DNA of 64,000 bases from Gavia stellata (taxonomy: Eukaryota > Chordata > Aves > Gaviiformes > Gaviidae). Position numbers and translations under genes: made by a program. The DNA is taken from the NCBI RefSeq assembly GCF_030936135.1, contig NC_082598.1, forward strand, positions 29,444,687 to 29,508,686, written 5' to 3'. Below are positions 1-15,600 of this stretch, one piece after another. The first letter of the stretch is position 1, and each line of letters starts with the position of its first letter. The notes beneath the pieces were generated by a model. That model saw only the letters and a list, made by a program, of their open reading frames with translations, had not been told where the DNA came from and searched no databases.

Positions 1-610
1 TATTCTTCTCTTCTTTACAGCAACCCTTTAGATATACCCAGATACAGTAGAAAGATTAACTGGCTTGTCTTCTATTTCACACTACTTAACATATATTTCA
101 CTAATGCAGCAGGGCATTAACAACTCATCTCACTTGTTAAGTATAAAATCCTCCCCCCCCCCCGCCCCCGAATTTTTGCACAGACAGGGATTACTAGACC
201 TGCACTTAGACAAGAACAATTGCAAGCCCAATTCTCAGTATTTTTCCTAATCAAACAGCATCCCATTATTTTGGAGATATAAATTCAAGAGCAGTTTTTA
301 ACCATGTTAGAGGACATACTCTTCCACATTCAACCTCATCTGCACGCTTAAACATTCAAGCCATTAATGCCTTGGAGACAAATCTCTGATCCTTCTATAT
401 AACCCTCCAATTTGACAGCAAGACATTAATAACTGTCCTCTGAGTACGGTTCACTAACCACCTTTGCATCTATCATTTAGCATATTCATTTAGACTGAGC
501 TTCTCTAGTTTGCTTGGCCTATGAAACTGTATCAAAAACCTTACAAAAAAGTAAAATGCACAAAATTCCACACATCCATCAAATCAAGTATTTATTTGTT
601 TATGGCTTAC
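1..610. other. NFXL1 intron sequence at the left edge
   Basis: A/T-rich intron sequence downstream of NFXL1 exon 18 on the minus strand. It includes a C-rich homopolymer at about 152-169. I see no exon or gene here. Confidence 0.6.
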
Positions 611-3600
611 CTCTTTTGGACACTGGTTTTTGCAGGAAATGAGACACTCCTTTTCTTTTAAATCAGCACATGTCAGTTTTCTGTAAAAGAAAAGATGTAT
701 TTGTGATAAACTCCAAATTAAAAACAGTAAGAGTCAATACAATTAGGGGTATATTTTAAGTATATCTCACTGTAAAGAAAAGTGGGCTCATTTGTTCACA
801 TCCTGTGGGACTAATATAAACTACACTATTTTACAGAACAAAACACAAATTTAGAGGATTTGAGGTACTTTAAAGAAAATGAACAAAGAACATACATGCG
901 TGGGATTTATGTTTTCAGAGCAATACTCAGAGGATAATGTTTAAATCCACAAGTCCCATCTCATATTTAGTACAGCCTAGCTTACCTTCTATTCATACAC
1001 ACACAAATGATTAAAAAGGAGTACGAATGATTACTAAGAAGTTTTTCAATTAAAACACCTAGAGTTTGAAGGACATTAGTTGTAAAAACCTTTTACACTA
1101 ACTACGTTAATTCGAATTCTTGTTATAAAATTCTTCTTTACATACTGTAAAAGAACCACATCTAGATCAAACATTATGTAGATTACTATATATTTGCATA
1201 ATTCAAAGTATTACTGTATTATAGCAATATACCAAATAAAACACTGGCAAATTTTAAATAGAAAAAAACAAATTACAACCTTCCAGAGACATTTTATAAC
1301 TTGCTGTAAGAGCAGCTCCCATCCCCAGACATTTCAAATGGTTTCCAGTTAGTAGCATTCAAATGAAAAGACGAGTTCAGTTCTGACACTTACAAGCATT
1401 CAATATACAATATTGATAGTTTGCAGTGGCACTTTATTTTAAGCATCTGGAGACATGATGGGCAATCCCCAGGATGACAGGGCAAAACACATCGGTGAGG
1501 ACAGCCAGATGGCCGGGACTTGGTACACTCCTCTTCACACTGTGAACATTCTGGACCTGCCTAACAAAATAAAAACAAAGCACTAAAGAAAGTGCCAAAC
1601 ATTTGTTTGTTAGATGCCGTTAACAAGCTTTTATATAGAAGAAAGAGTTGGGGTGGTTTTGCTAAGGGAATCCAGCTATTCAGTAAGATATCCCTCAAGC
1701 AAAAATAATTATTAAAATATGCTTTTAAAAGAAAAGAAGAAAGCAGAAATGCCAGTGTTTGTCGGTCAAAGAGACAGAGTTCTATTTTGCTTCCTGGGCA
1801 TAAAAGGACCTCTGAATATTAGTGCTTTGGAAAATTGCCATTAAGCCTGTTAATTCTCTATGGAAAACTGTTAGGAAAAAGAAATAATTTCATATTCAGA
1901 ACTAACTTTTCCCACCCAGCATGTTATTGTAATACTTTAGTCATGACATACTGCTCCGTAATACAGGGGTGGGGAGGTTTGTTTGCTTGATTTTAAGAAG
2001 CAAATGTTAAGTCATTCCATTTCCATACATGTACAATAGTTTGTATAATCTTCCAAAAAGTATTAGCTTAGGTATATGCTGGGAGCTGCTAAGGCGTTGC
2101 TGCCACTCCATATACTACACAAAGTCTACAAAAGAGCTGTGGTATCATTCTCATTCCAACATCAGCCCAACGCAATGAACATCAGCACAGTAAATTAAGC
2201 TCTGTTTCTATCCATGTTCTTATCTTATCAACACATTCAGAACCCCAATCCGCAATCAAATACACACGGATAGGTTGACATGATTTATCAAGTGAACCCA
2301 CACAGCACAGTATTTAAGGCCCACCATCACATTCAAATGCTCAGTTTCACAGAAGTCAGTCAAAGTAAAGCCAATTTATCCAAGAATGAAACCATACAAT
2401 GCTTCCCCAAAAGGACTAATTCCACACCAACGTTTCACTTTACGCTGTTCAAAATAAGGGCATAAGAATCTAAGTTTTTAATACAGTTTCCCCCCATTTT
2501 CTTCTGCTTCTACAGTTGAACATTTTTTTTCTGAAGTTTAAAAAGGAACCTTTGTACAATGATCGTTTACAAAACCTGACCCCCAAAAATTCACATCTAA
2601 AGACAATAGTAACTGAAACCATTTAGAAAACTGGAATATAAAATTTAACAGTAGGTAAAAGCAAACAGCTGGCCTTTCCGCAACATTTTCTAATACAACA
2701 TGCAGAACAAACCTACATTCCAGACAGAAAAAAAAAAAATCACTACTCAGACATATAAACAAGAAATTTAATCAGCCCTTTTATGACTACACCTGCAATT
2801 TAGTCTATCAAAACAACAGAACAAAAGCTCTAAAGGTCAAGACCAACTTGAGTTTAAAAAATTCAAAGAAAATTGAGAAATGAGATTTACCTACACTTCA
2901 CATGTAGACAGACTCATTTTCTGAGACTGTATTGTCTCATTCAAAATGGAGCTAGAAATAATCTTGACCCATTCACATTTTAATTGGTTTAACTGAAGGA
3001 GTAGGCAGACAGCCTCTTGTAGTCATAACTGGAGATGCTTAAACAACTGTCACTCTCAGTATTTACTGATGTCACTCTATTGCTGCAGGTTACTGTTCCA
3101 CAAGTTGCATTAGCAGCTCATACTCCTCAGACAAAAGTTCCACAATCATTAATAGAGTATCACAGAATCACACAGAATCACTAAGGTTGGAAAAGACCTG
3201 TAAGATCATCAAGGACAACCATCAACTAACACCACCATGCCCATTAAACCATGTCCCACAATGCCTCGTCCACACGTTCCTTGAACAACTCCAGGGATGG
3301 TGACTCCACCACTTCCCTGGGCAGCTTATTCCAGTGTCTCACCACTCTCTCAGTAAAGAAATTTTTCCTAATATCCAGTCTAAACCTCCCCTGGCGCAAC
3401 CTGAGGCCATTTCCTCTTGTCCTGTCACTCGTCCCTTGGGAGAAGAGATGGTAACACGGTAACTGCAATATATACAGTTATAAGATGACAACACCACCTG
3501 TAGGATTGGAATCCACAGTGAAATCCTATTTCAGTTAAAATATAACAGTAAGTTAAAATATAACACTTAGGTTTTCTACCCAACTGAATGGTTGCTCTGT

Positions 3601-6600
3601 TTTCTAAATGCCCAGAGAGACCATGTTGCAACTTTTTCTAAAGTAATGTTTTAAAAACTTAAAAAGCTGTTTTCCTCCAAATCATGACTCTCTCAAACCA
3701 CAAGCTATGTGCTTTTGACTGCTCAAATTCAGCTTTGTACTTACTTTTATTTTTGTTTCATATTATCTTCAGCAACTAACACCTACAGCTTCTTAATCAC
3801 ATAAATGATAGTTTCTAGTAGACACTGGTAAACATGAATATATCATCCCAGGGCTTTAAGAAGTCTTCAGCTATTCTGCAACATTTCCAGTGCTCTCTCC
3901 TAAAGATTTGCTAGCCTCCTCAACCCATTTACAGCTCTCCTCAGTGAATAGTTTCCCCAGTAGATTACAAGTGCATTTGTATATAGGGATTATCAGTAGT
4001 TCACTTGATCCTGACAGCTACAAAAAATGACTTTAGAAGAGACTTGCCAAGAGTTTTGATGAAACCAAAGTAATGTATGTTAACATAAAAAGTGTAGCAT
4101 TTGCAAAATATATAATATTGTCTCAGTTTTATAGTCTAAAGAAGTATAGATTAACTAAGTGTCACAGCATCAACGGGAACAGAACACATGCAAGTCCCCC
4201 GGTGGAATCTGGAACAGATCCTGTGCCTTCCAGCTGAAAATTCTTTATTTTCCAGTTAAAACTAAAGACAATGTATAAAATACACAAAAACAAAAGCAAA
4301 AAGAAAATCAACCTACCTTCTTTCCATCTGCACTACTGTTCAGTTTAGTAACATGATGACATTCTTTCATACAGGTGTGATTCTGACAATCAAGAAGCCG
4401 CCCACAAAATCTTTTACATGAGTAGGGATTTGCAGAGTGACATGGTAATGGACTAACCTAAAAGTTAAAAAAAACCCAAATATAAATACATATATATACA
4501 GATAGTGTATAAACACACACACAGAGCATGTGTGTGCTGTGTGTGATATATATCTATATACACAGAGGCACAAAATCATTACTGAGAAATTTTGGGTCTT
4601 GAGTGTCTTTGTTAAAAGAAGAAAACCAGTGCAATGTCTATTTGACCTTTGTTTTTTAATACACTTTAGGTTCCCATCCCAACATAACCACACACATTTG
4701 TTTTACACTGATTATACCAAGTAAAAAAGCCCGCTTTATTAACTAAACAGGCTGCCTAACTTTTGCAACATAGTTTCCTTTTTTTTTTTTAAACAGACTA
4801 TTACATTCTCAAATCTTTTTGTGTGATTTATTCCTTCTTTCCGAATTACACTAGTGCCTTCCCTTAAAGGTTCCTAAACTGCTTTACAGTTATTGCAGAA
4901 GACAGTTACATTTTGCTTTCACAGGGCTAAATGTGTTATGGACATCATAAACCCAAACCATTTTATAATTCTACAAACAGAAAACAACCTGCAAGCCAGA
5001 AATTCTAAAACCCACATACTGACTATATCAAATACAAATCCCAGGAGTTGGAAGGGAAAGAAGCAATGGCTCTATGACAGGACTAACTAGGATTTTAATG
5101 TCTTATGATATATTTGTACTTTTTAATTTGAGATTAACACTCCAGTTAAGAGAGCTTTGCAGTACTATTCAGAGCATCTATTTAGAAGCCTTTACTTTAA
5201 TCTTCATTGGTATTGAAATGGAGGGTAAACTCCTAACTTGGTTAAGTCGGTTACTTTCCTAAAATTGGTTAGTACAAGTCCCTCCATATTACAAGCATTA
5301 GAGGAAACTCGCTGTTCCCATTTTCTAACCATTATATAATATTCACATGAAAAAAATTAGTTTCTCTGATGCTGTCAAAAAAATTGATTTTTTTTCTTAA
5401 TATCATGATCATTTCACAGAGAAAAACAGAAACTATTTGTGATGTTATTACACAATAGGCTAATGTGACATAACTCACTTTGACTAGACTAAGGGAGTGA
5501 TTTTGTATGACAGGTTAAGTTGACTGATCAGCTTTGCACTGTACCCCTTCCTTTTCTGTCTTCCAACTCTACAATCCTAATTGCACACCTCTACCACTTA
5601 CTTTGAATAAGTGTTACCACACATCTGTGTTTAAAGCAAGACAATTCAACTAATCAAAATGGAAAAAAAGGAATTAATAGAAAAGAGTTCCTTGTCTTTT
5701 GCTAGATTTGCAAGTTGATTGGCCATACAACCAGGTGAGCACTGGAACTGAAACGAGGGAAGAGAGGACAGACCCCCACAGGGCTGAGCAAGAGACATTC
5801 TCTCTTCAACGCTGTCCAAGTTAATTTCCCTCTAGCCTAAAACAAAAATATACAAAGTAGGATTTTAATCCACTTGCCTATAGAAATGTTTTCTGGGCTT
5901 CACCCAAAAAAAGACTGTACTCCACATCAAATCATTGCAAAATGCAAGTCATTCACAAGACTTCTGAACTCCTCCTCTTCTCATCCTGACCCACAGAGGC
6001 TCTGTGAACAGGAAGAGTCTGCATGGCAGGCTGAAGATCAAGCACAGAATATGCAGAAGAAAACCTTGAGGCTATCATGTCCAACCACTCTCCCATCCCT
6101 ATGTTAGAGCTGAAGCTCATTACACTGGCTAAAGCACTAATACAACCATAGCACGTAGTCCGAATGCCTGGTTCATACTCCCTTGCAAACACCCTACAAC
6201 TCAGTCTCTGGTGGCTTATATTTCTGTTGACCAAAGGAGCAAAGGCCAGCAATAGGCCTAATAAAAAGAAGGTCTGAAGTGCAGACTAGTACTATACCCA
6301 GTGAACACACACTAATTACCAAAGCTTTTATGGTTCCTAATATCCTGTCCCTTCTCATCCTCCTCCATCTCCTCCTCCTCCTTCCTCAGAGTCACAACTT
6401 ACTTTCTGTAGCAACATAAGTAGTCAAAGGATGCTGGAAGGTAAAAGAATGTATGAAAAGGTGTACTAAACATTAAGATCTGCCACTGCCCACTTCTCTA
6501 CTTTTCCTTGCTCACCCATTTCCACTCAGTTTTTTTTATGACTACTGGTTCTGCTGCAGCTCAGGCAGTTACAGCAGATCAGGGCAGTAATATCAGATTA

Positions 6601-9600
6601 GCTCTATGGCTGCACAGTTCAATATGCTGATGAGAGCATTCTTTTACCAAGAGTTAGTCTTCCATCAGATAAGGACACAGCCACTAGCTACAGTTAAAGA
6701 GAATTAGCAGAAGCACATAGGCAGAAGTGGAGCATCCCTTCTGGTAGCATCCCTCAAGTACACCAGATGACATGCAACGTTGAATGAAGCCAGGGACAAG
6801 GAAGCACACAAGCCAGTAGACAACAGTAGCAGCTTTCAGACAGCCAACTGCAGAGAACATCCCAGCCCTCTGGCTGCATCCGGCACAGCTTGAGCTTGCC
6901 CCACTCATTGACTTTCCTAAGTCTTGATTCCAACAGAAGATAAGAGAGTCTTCTGGAATCAATTGACATTGTAGCCAAAGCCAAAAGAATTTCAATTAAT
7001 TCAAACCTACATTGTATTTTCACATTTTGTTTCTATTTCTTGACAAGTCTATCTGTTATGGATATTAGTAGTAAATCCAAAAGGACAAAGTAGAGAAAAG
7101 TTTTACTTTCTATAGTTGGAATGCATTTCTGAAACGGCTAAATGAGGGTCACTACTCTTGCTACAAAGATGAATATCAAAGAAGCCACAAACTCCAGGAG
7201 GCTGATGAGCTGAAGAATAAAGAATGCAGATGAGAACCAGAAGTCTTTTATGAAAGCCAAATGGAAAAAGAAAGAAAATAAGGAGGCATCATTTTCAGAC
7301 CACAGGTCTTCCATAGGATAAGGAAAGGAAGGCAAGGAAAAAAGGACAAGATAACTTTCACAAGCTTTCCAGCACATCTCCCAAATGCATAAAAGCAACT
7401 AACAGATACATCACTTAGAATATGAAAATAAAAATCAAGTACAATAGGTCAGGGAAATTTTGGAAATATTCATAAGGTATTTAGCCATAAAGATGAATCT
7501 CATCAAGTTTTACATAAAATTTTACCTAGAGGCAGAGTAATGGTCTTCCTCCTATAAATGAACCACAACTAAAAAAACCTTATAATAATAAAACATAGCA
7601 TTAAATTCCTACCAAAAAAAACCAAGAAGAGAGTTTTATCTACCAGGGAACAGCAAGACTGATATTACAGGATATTCAAAATACTCGTCACAGAAACAAA
7701 ACCAGAATGTTTCCCTCCTCCTAGAACATTTAATGAAATGAAGCAACTACAAGAGAATTAAATACAGCAAATAAATTAATACCATATCCAGTTAAGACTT
7801 CCTTGTTTGTCCTCATTTACCTTGTATGGGCTTTAATTAACATTTTCCTATAAAAACAGATTTTGAATATCAACATTAGGTCTCATAATTTGATTTTAAA
7901 AGAGCACATGTATGCTACTGCTATGAAATGCCAATGCTTATAGCAGTTCAAAGAAAAAGTAAAACATCAAGTTTTCCTTTTCGGAGGGCAGCAACTGTTG
8001 ATGACAAGTGATTTTTCTAACCTGCAACCTGAAACAAAATTGAGAGCTAGTTTTAAGCACCTACAAATCAAAGAATGAAGAGTTATTACTTTTTCTAAAT
8101 ATATGTAAAAACATCCAAAACTTACACAGCAAAATTACTTCAAAGAAGGCTGCACACAGTAGCTAAAAGAAATCTTAAGTTAAATGTCATGCAGAATCGC
8201 ACTACCACTGAACACAGATTTTATACAATTATATCATCTGAAAAGTAGTTTTAAGTCTGTTGTTTCAAGTGATAAATTGCTTGTTCTAAATACCCAAGAA
8301 CATGTAAGAGCTCAAACTAAATCAATACCTTAAAAATACTTTTTAAACTAAATGCTAAAGTGAAATTAAAAAAAAAAAAAAAAAAACCCCAACAAAACAA
8401 CCAGCTCCAATACCTACACAAATTAAAATTACTGTCCAAGTAAAAATGTAAAGACAGTAGATTTGCTTATCATACAACTCCTAAGCTGTTTGTTTTCATT
8501 CTCTCTTCTACTCATTGTCCACAAGCATCCTTGTAAAATACAAGAAGTCTTTATAACTCATTTCATTCCTAGTTTGTTTCTTTTATACTTCCTCCATTAT
8601 AGGAGGTATAACAACAGTGCAACATTAAGTAGTAACATAGCACAGCAATGAGCCCCTCTTCACAGCAAAACTTCTCTTGAGAAAATTGCTACTTTCATCA
8701 TCTGTGAAGTTTGTATTTCCCAGTGAAAATCTCCTCAGGGGCTGGAAACTACTATAGGAGGGAAGTGTTCATAAATGCATACAAGTGTTTTCTCTTGTTA
8801 ACGGAAGTAAATTAGTTTGAGATGAGATTACTTGTTAAGAGCCAATGTGGCTGTAAAACACTGAACAGACATTATATGTTTTTTTTCTTCTTAGAAAGCT
8901 GAGAACAACATAAAAATGTACAATGCACATAAAATACACTGTAAACATCCCCTCACACACACACATTAACATATTCTTTTGCTTGACTGCTATCAAAATC
9001 TCAAAGATTAGGACACTTCATTCTACTCCAGAAGTTCCTAAACTTCAGCAGGAAGGAAGCACTGCGCTCTGCTGGCTGAGAGAAGAAACATTTAATTTAG
9101 AATACCATATAGCATCAATAAATCTAAATAATTAAAGTTAGGTATAGTCTCCTTGGGGTTTTTCCTTATTTTCTATACTAACCCATAAAGAGAACACGAC
9201 CCAAAGCCACTGACTGATTGTGCTAAGACTAGTATGCAACAGAGAAGGGATTTTTTTTTTTTTTTATTATTCCAAAGTAAGTAGTTATAAATATGTAGTA
9301 ATTGGAACAATTTTCTCTAATAAGAGCAGCCATACTGTCCTCTGTTATGGGGAGGGACATAAACCTCACAACCATGTACGCCTGAACAGTACCAAAACCA
9401 GTAACATTGTCTAGACCAAGTTATATATTGGGCCAACTGACCACAGCTTATATTTTGTTTATACATAAATTCATGAATGTTAGGGTGAGATTTGATATGT
9501 CCTATGACAATACAGGTCATTGACTCGATAAAACATTGGTTGATACACCTGCAAGTTTTACTGTGGAAAGCAAAACCAAAACCCAGCTGTTTCAACAACA

Positions 9601-12600
9601 AGCAAATAGGCACAGTTGTTCTTTTCATCCATTTTCACAGCGCATTTTTCTTTAGCAACTGACAAGCTGCAAAGTAGCTCTATATTCATGGAGGCTATAT
9701 TCACAGCTTGGTTGGATTAATAAATGTGCTGCACAAACAGACTGCAGATACATAAACTTTGTTAACAACATTTGTAGATGTTGCCACCACACAATCAAGC
9801 CACCATTACAACACATACCAAAAGATTATTAAAGAAGGTCAAAGAAAAAAAAGGGGGGGTGTCTTTAAATATTTTTAAGTATTTACTGTTTTCTAGAATT
9901 TTTACTAGCTTAAAATGAAACTAGGTTTGTTATAGTATTGTTAGCTGCACTTCAATAGTGAATTTATGCCAAACTTACTAGTAGAGATATTCCCAGACAA
10001 AGCTATAATAGAAATAATTTTTGTAAAGATTAGTTTACCAATCATCTTTTAAAATCGAGAAAAATGAGTTGATCTTAAATTTCAGGACTTTTAGAAATGA
10101 CTGTAAATAACGATGATAGTTATTTAGCTTCAAGTGTCAATTATATTTTCTTCTCATGCAAACCCAAACAGACAATGACTTCATCCAAAACTGGAGAAGG
10201 CTGCACACCAAAAAGAAAAGCTATAAGTAACACTGAAGGAGTTTCCACTATATTGTCTGATTTCATCCATGCATGCTTAGATCCAATTCACATGAGAATT
10301 CTACTGTATGACACTGTGTTCCTTATCCTTTTAAATTAAACACAGCAGTTTCTAGGAGAAGTGAGGGAAGTGTGTGACAGGGAGAGAATAATAACTATAG
10401 AATGAGGAAAAAACCCTAGATGTATATAATGAAAAAAGACACCACAAAAAAAATTTACACTATTTAAACAACTGCAGGAATACACATATAGGTTCATAAA
10501 TCATGAGTTTAGACTTCTAAATAATTCTGAAGAGTCAAGTAGTTATATATTCTTCAGAAAGGAACTAAAATACCTTCTGATATGTAAGCCCTTGTGATAA
10601 GGTATTTCACTGGTTTTAAAATATAAAAAAACATATAATATTTCTCTTTAATACTTTTTTTTGCAGATTGAAAAATTGAGATATACTTCATGTTCCACTT
10701 AAAAAGGCAGTTTCCATGACTCACCTCATGCTGCCCAAGACACTCCCTGTTAAAGAGAGAAAAATCAGAGATTTAGAAAACATGTACTTCTTTAATAAGG
10801 GACTTAAAACAGTGACAGTGCTTTTCACACAAAAATAACTCAAATCTATTTTTTAAAAGTGCAAACTAAGAAAAAATCATCTATCTATGCAGATCAATGC
10901 CCTCTCTTTTTCAACAGTTGTTTGGATTTCTGTATTTTGTGACAGCAATCCCAAAATCAGTGTTTCATGTGCAGATTAATTGTAGTTGTGTATGAAAGCA
11001 ATAATTTTTATTTTAGAAAATTTATTTTAAAAATTACCTGAATTGCTTCCAAATATCTTCTCCTTTGGGTCTACTAATATATCACTTAATATTTTTCAGT
11101 TATTTCAGAGAGCTATCTAGTCTACTCTTATGTTTACAATTCTATCCCTCAGAACGGTCTACCATCCCTAGGAAAGAAAAACTGCACACTGATCAGAATG
11201 GTGAAGATATTAAATGGTGACTCATTCAAACACTGATCTCCTAAAAATTAAATCAATCTTTTGCTCAATTTATTTTGAAAAGTATCTTTTTCTTTTTACC
11301 TCTGATGTCCTATCTCCTTCCCAAGTATTATTTTGATTTCTCTAGTGAAACCTTGTAAGGGAGAGTAATGAAAATATCATGAATATTCAAGCTAAAATAC
11401 CTGTACATCAGTTCCCAAAAATTTCTAGAAGAGTATTTAAAGAAAAGTATCCCTGATAACTTCTCTAACACAAAGCAACTACCAATAGCTACAGATGGTC
11501 CTTAGGACAGCAGGATATCAACAAGAACAATCAGTCTTTCACCTAGTAAAATAAGAAGCAGATGTAGCACAGGAGCCTGTTCTTTGCTCTATACAGCTTA
11601 ATTATTTAATATCCAAGATAATCTTCCTATAACCAGTTAATTTGGCTTCTGGGACCTCTGCATTCCTTTGTAGCATGCTTGTGTTCCACTGCAAGGGGAA
11701 ACTGCTTAACCAGCCTGACTGCCTTCTGCAATTTAACTACTAAATCTGCAGATGAGAGGTTCCCCACAGCAATCTTGCATTCAAGTTCAGAGGTAATGGT
11801 GTCAGATGAACTACTAGATGTATGAAAACCTGGCAGGATCACTGGGCTGAAAGGGTAGTGGCTAGCTGTTTGTACTGTACTTGGACACCAGTTACAGGTG
11901 GAATTCCTCAGCCTGAGACCCATCTTGTTTAATTTATTTTTTTTTCCCAGTAACTTGGAAGAGACAAAATGCACCAATTTTGCAGACAATGCTAAAGGAT
12001 GGTGGAATCAATACATTCAAGGGCAGGGATGCAATTCAGAAGGATCTAGACAGATTGGAGGAATAGGCTGAGAGGAAATTCATGAAATGCAGAGACAAAA
12101 ATGTCCTGCATCTGGGACTGACTAAATCCGAGCAACACTGCAGGTTGGGAACTGACAGGTTGGGTGTATAGTAGTAGTCTTTGAGCATTACGGGGAAGTT
12201 ACGAAGAAGATGAAGCCAGGCTCCTTACTGAGGTTCATAGCAGGGAGGCAAGAGACAACAATCATACTCTTAAACAAGGAAGGTTCTGACTGGATACACA
12301 GTGGAGGAAGAAATTTAAAAAATAATAATTAAAAAAAATTAAAAATCAGTATAATCAAGCACTGAAAGAGGTTGTCCAGAGAGGCTGCAGAATCAATGTA
12401 CTTGGGGGTTTTCAAGGTCCAGCTGCACAAAGCTGGAGCAAATTGGTCTGAATTCAGTGTTGATCTGCTTTTAGCAGGAGGCTGGACTAGATGATCCCAC
12501 CCCAAGGTACCTTCCAGCCTCAATGGTTCTGTGAAATTAATAGAGCAAATGGTTTTCCAGAAATTACCTTTTAACTATTTACAGAAACAGATACTGAATA

Positions 12601-15600
12601 CATTCCATTCCAAATCTCTGACTGCTCATGATCAAAAGATACCAAATTATTAGAAAAAACATCCAAAAGTATTGCAAAACTTCTGTGGTGAAGGATGTAA
12701 ACCCCACCAACATCCATCCATACACAATAGGATTATTTAAACTATTCTCCATTATCATATTCGTTCAAATGCCACTGTTCTAGCAATGATTCTAAAGGTC
12801 CTGCTAATGATTTAAGGTGTCAGATATTTTACTTTGTAGCAACACATTACATCACATCTACAGTTTTGTTTACTATTATTATTTTGTCAATTCAGGAAAC
12901 TTCTCTCATATCACTTTCATTTAAAAAAAAAAAAAGAAAAAAGAACATTACAGTTGCAAAGATCGATCAAGAGAGTTAGGATACTCCAGAATAAATGTGA
13001 TCTAATGCTAATAGAACCTTAATTTGCCCCAAGCACTATGAAATGTAACAATGCTTCCTCTACTTAGAAAATTAAGTACAACTTTTCCAGTATGGCTTTC
13101 TTCTCACTTTGCAGACTTGCCTCCTCTGGGGAGGAGTCTTCAGACTAAAGGAGGTTGGAATTCAGAGGAACTAGGAGATATGCCCTACATAACACATGAT
13201 GTTACACAACGACCTCTGCTGAATACCTACATGAGACAGTTTCTACAGGCATCTACCCAAACACTGAAACCAGACTGTTCCTAAATACACATTTTTCACC
13301 TTTTGGGAGTCTGGCTTTGAACTTTGAGACCAGGTACTGAGAGGTTATAGTTTTGAACAAAAGTACAACCTATCATAGTACCATCTTTGAGAAATTAAGT
13401 TCTAAATATATCTACATAGGCAGTTAAATGGATATTTTTGATCATCTTCCTCTGTCTACTTCTCACTTCATAAAATGAGGACATAATATTCCCTCATTAA
13501 GGAGGGATGTTTAAAAAACAAATAGGCACTAATGCCTTTGAAGTATGCAGGGTTTAAAACAGTAGGAGAATACAACACAAAACCAGACCAAAAACCCCAG
13601 TATTTCCTTTTTGAGATAAATGTTGAATTCTGAGTCTTTATTCCACAATCTATCAAATTGAAGAAGAATGGTGAAAAAAGTCATCATCATATCTTCCCTT
13701 ATATCGTCAGCATCATCACAAAAAGAGTTGATTCAGATCTACTTAAGGAGCAGAACCTTCAGGACTAGTCAAAAATAGAAAGGAGACAAGCAGATGGAAT
13801 GAAGGGCATCCACCTGCCATTCATTAGCATATAAGAACTGAACAACTGAGAAAATAGCAATTCATTACGCAGAAAATCACCATCCCATAAACCAAAAAAG
13901 ACAAACTATATGGAAAAAGTTGTATGTTACTGAAGACTATCAAATTACAATGGCTGTCTTTGCAATTTCCATATTTTTCTTTTAAGGTAGCATTGCACAC
14001 AACATGTATTAGAAACAACCAATCTTTACTAATACTATCAGGCCCTTCATACAGTGAGCACAGACTACGAAAATGTCTATTAAACAACCACCAATGCTCC
14101 CAGTTTTATGAGAATGGAGTTCACATAGGCTCACTGCATCTGAAGAGGAAAATATGGTTATTTTTATGTCCATCTCTACCAACAGTATAAAAAGAAAAAA
14201 ATATCTTTCCATACCAAAACTTCCTTTTATTTGTTTTCTTTTTTAATACTTACACTGGTATAGGAACCTCACAGGGAGGGCATGGTAATGCAGTTTGAAT
14301 AAAAGCTGGCTCAGATGGCTGTTCCCAAGGACCTGCAGACTGATGCTGAGAGCAAAAGACACCACTAGTTGAATACAAAACACAATTGGAACTATCTGCT
14401 TGCCCACAAATAAATATATAGTCTAAAGAGAACCCAGTTCTAAAAGGTCCACTTTCTAGTAACTAACTTTTTTCTAATGGAAATCTCAACACCCCCTACA
14501 CACAAAAAATTACAATTTCATCCTTAGCATGGTTAGGGATAGGAAAATGAAGGCCTGTGGCCCTACTGCTAAAAATCAAGCACAAAGCCAAACAAAAAAA
14601 ACAGCAAAACAATTCTAAGCGTTTAGTAGAGGTAAAAATATAAAATATTTCAAATTCTAAACAAGTGAAATTATCATCATGCAGTGCATGCATGTGTCAT
14701 GTTTAAAGATGCCAAACAATTCCTTACTTCTAACTAGTGCAAATTTTGATGGTTTAGTAAACAGAGTTAAAATTTATTTTTTGCTCTTATGTTAAAAGTA
14801 ATTGCTTACATTTGAAATTAAACATGTGTAATACAACAAAAATCTTATAATTTCTTGAGTAATTATAACAGCTGAAAACTGCACATTCAATTATATGTAT
14901 TACAAAATTAATTAGATTGCAACAAAGGAGCTAAAACCACTTAGTTTCTCGGTTAAGCAGTATGCATACCTCTGTGCTTGATTATTTATTTACTCTGAAC
15001 TCCAAAAGCCTCCAACATAAGATTAAGGTCAAACAACTGTTGCTTATTCTTCAGAACACAAATTACACACCATTTTTCACTATTTACTTACTAAGCCAGT
15101 TTGCTTCACAAGTGCTTCATCATGGCAGGAAACAGGGCACAAATGACCACACGTTAAGGTTTTCTGGCAGGACTGACGACACGGAGGACACGGACCAAAG
15201 TGACAATAGTGTTTCTCCTGGGTAGAGTGGTGACAGGTAGGTGGTCGACTGAAGTAAAATCCAAGAATGAATCAGTATGATAGCAAGAAATATGAAGTTA
15301 CAGTCACTGGACAATTATGCTCAAAATACAAAAATTGAGATGAACAAGTTATTTTTTTTTAAATTAGTTTACTTCCCACCTTCAGCAGTGGTAAATATTA
15401 CAGTACAATTATACTGGAGTTCTAAATTAAATTAAAATCAAAGTTGGGTTTGCACATTCGAACAGCTATTTCAATCCTAATTCTACTCTGTGCTAAGTAA
15501 TCTGGCTACACCCCAGCAGAAAATATTCTCCTTTTTACTTTTGCTGGTCAAGTTTTCCAGATAAACTGCCTCATGGAGGTACTTCAAAACATACCAGAGA

